Below are positions 5,598 to 6,374 of a stretch of 6,374 nt of DNA, in pieces. Each line of letters starts with the position of its first letter. The stretch's first letter is position 1. The notes under the pieces were generated by a model. That model had not been told where the DNA came from. It did no database searches and saw only the letters and a program-made list of their open reading frames with translations. The stretch comes from Streptococcaceae bacterium (GTDB lineage Bacteria; Bacillota; Bacilli; Lactobacillales; Streptococcaceae): positions 1 to 6,374 of the forward strand of contig WREM01000064.1 of NCBI GenBank assembly GCA_009779335.1. The letters are read 5' to 3'. A program made the position numbers and the translations under genes.

Positions 5598-6374
5598 TTA
5601 AAGTTTAGATTCTACTTCAACCAATGCTTTTTCGACAATCAATTTTTGGTCATCAATGCGTTTAACACGTCCTTGAATTTCCTTGATTCCCATTTCAATG
5701 GCACGTTTAAATCCCGGATTACTGAGTTTTGGTTCAAAGAAAGCCTTGTATTCTGCTAATTTTGCTTCAGTTTTGAAGACATTTCCGGGATAGATAACAA
5801 ACTTGTCGTAAGACATATCCCCACCTAATTTTTCAGCAATAAATTCCCAATTTTCTTTTTCCCAAGTCCATGCTGCATCTTGTGCATAGTCTTTACTGAG
5901 AAGGTAGAACCAAGAGAAAGCAATGTCTTGAGGTTTGACTGCATCAGCATTTTTTATATTGTCCAAGAGGTACTGAACAGAAGCTGTATCCTTAACATTG
6001 GCTACTGCCCCTGCAAGCTCACGCTTAAGTTCTTGAAGACTGGTCTTCACATAGAAATTCATGTATTTTTTAACCAAATCTAATGAATTTTCAACCTTGA
6101 TTTCATTAGCTAACACAATAGGGCGAATATCAGCCGGAATAGTATCGTAGCTATCTTTATGTCCTTGGAAGATTTGAGAGGCTTTAGCAATGGCTTCCTC
6201 ATTCTCTGCATAAATCATACGAGAAAGCACCGTTCCACGTAGCGTTTCATCTCCTGATGACTCTCCTGATTTTTTGTCCCAACCAAGACGGTTATAATTT
6301 TTAACAAATAATTTACCAATAAGAGATTTATAAGTTTTCTCAGAAGCAGTATCCTCATCGACGAAAAGTCCCAA
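5598..6374 (-). CDS. pepN: Aminopeptidase N (M1 family), C-terminal 258 residues, cut by right edge
   Basis: This is the 3' part of a gene whose start lies beyond position 6374. The first visible codon is TTG and reads as an internal leucine, not a start; no ribosome site could be seen anyway. The helical-repeat sequence, including GLFVDEDTASEK, ENEEAI, ELAGAVANVKD and WTWEKENWEFIAEKLGGD, matches the C-terminal (ERAP1-like) domain of lactococcal PepN. That enzyme is a zinc metallopeptidase of about 846 residues that removes N-terminal residues, preferring Lys and Arg, from casein-derived peptides in the cytoplasm. The zinc motif HExxH and the GAMEN motif lie upstream outside the window, so activity cannot be judged here. 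The reading frame is intact through to TAA at 5600, and transcription ends at the shared bidirectional terminator. Confidence 0.9.
   Translation of the reverse strand: MGLFVDEDTASEKTYKSLIGKLFVKNYNRLGWDKKSGESSGDETLRGTVLSRMIYAENEEAIAKASQIFQGHKDSYDTIPADIRPIVLANEIKVENSLDLVKKYMNFYVKTSLQELKRELAGAVANVKDTASVQYLLDNIKNADAVKPQDIAFSWFYLLSKDYAQDAAWTWEKENWEFIAEKLGGDMSYDKFVIYPGNVFKTEAKLAEYKAFFEPKLSNPGFKRAIEMGIKEIQGRVKRIDDQKLIVEKALVEVESKL

Noticed and set aside
1..6374. Search for CRISPR arrays, insertion sequences, tRNA genes and integration sites.
   Set aside because: No regularly spaced repeats, transposase-like frames, terminal inverted repeats with target duplications, or cloverleaf structures were seen.

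Overview
The window looks like a chromosomal segment of a Lactococcus species (low-GC, A+T-rich Firmicute with strong AAAGGAGG ribosome binding sites). Four protein families support this together: a YdbC-type PC4-like ssDNA-binding protein, the LmrC/LmrD multidrug ABC pair, a MntE-type cation diffusion facilitator, and the C-terminus of an M1 aminopeptidase of the PepN type. The YdbC homologue resembles but does not match the L. lactis protein as I remember it, so a Lactococcus other than L. lactis is plausible. The species cannot be fixed from the sequence alone.

Layout, left to right. Positions 1-119 hold no protein gene. On the minus strand there is a near-consensus promoter (TTGACA, 17 nt, TAGAAT with extended -10), then a long hairpin at the 5' end of the transcript and a boxA-like GAAAACTGAAT sequence. 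This looks like the start of an rRNA operon running off the left edge. Positions 175-393 (minus) are ydbC. Positions 488-4182 (minus) are the two-gene operon lmrC-lmrD, read lmrC first, with coupled translation and a terminator at 463-485. Positions 4183-4363 are a divergent control region with two extended -10 promoters facing away from each other. Positions 4364-5572 (plus) are a mntE-like manganese exporter whose stop codon lies inside a bidirectional terminator. Positions 5598-6374 (minus) are the last 258 codons of pepN, cut by the right edge.

Functionally, LmrC and LmrD should form a heterodimeric drug and bile-acid type exporter. The catalytic residues are split asymmetrically: LmrC carries the degenerate Walker B and H-loop residues, and LmrD carries the degenerate signature motif. 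The mntE-like gene is a separate divergent unit. Its protein carries an extra C-terminal domain resembling DUF4440/NTF2-like folds. In L. lactis the PadR-family repressor gene lmrR lies next to lmrCD; here no lmrR is present in the intergenic space, so the regulator is elsewhere or absent.

Most of the window is ordinary core genome. I do not see a wholly new system. The points most worth a second look are the rRNA-type leader at the left edge, the missing lmrR with a symmetrical divergent promoter region, and the appended domain on the manganese exporter.
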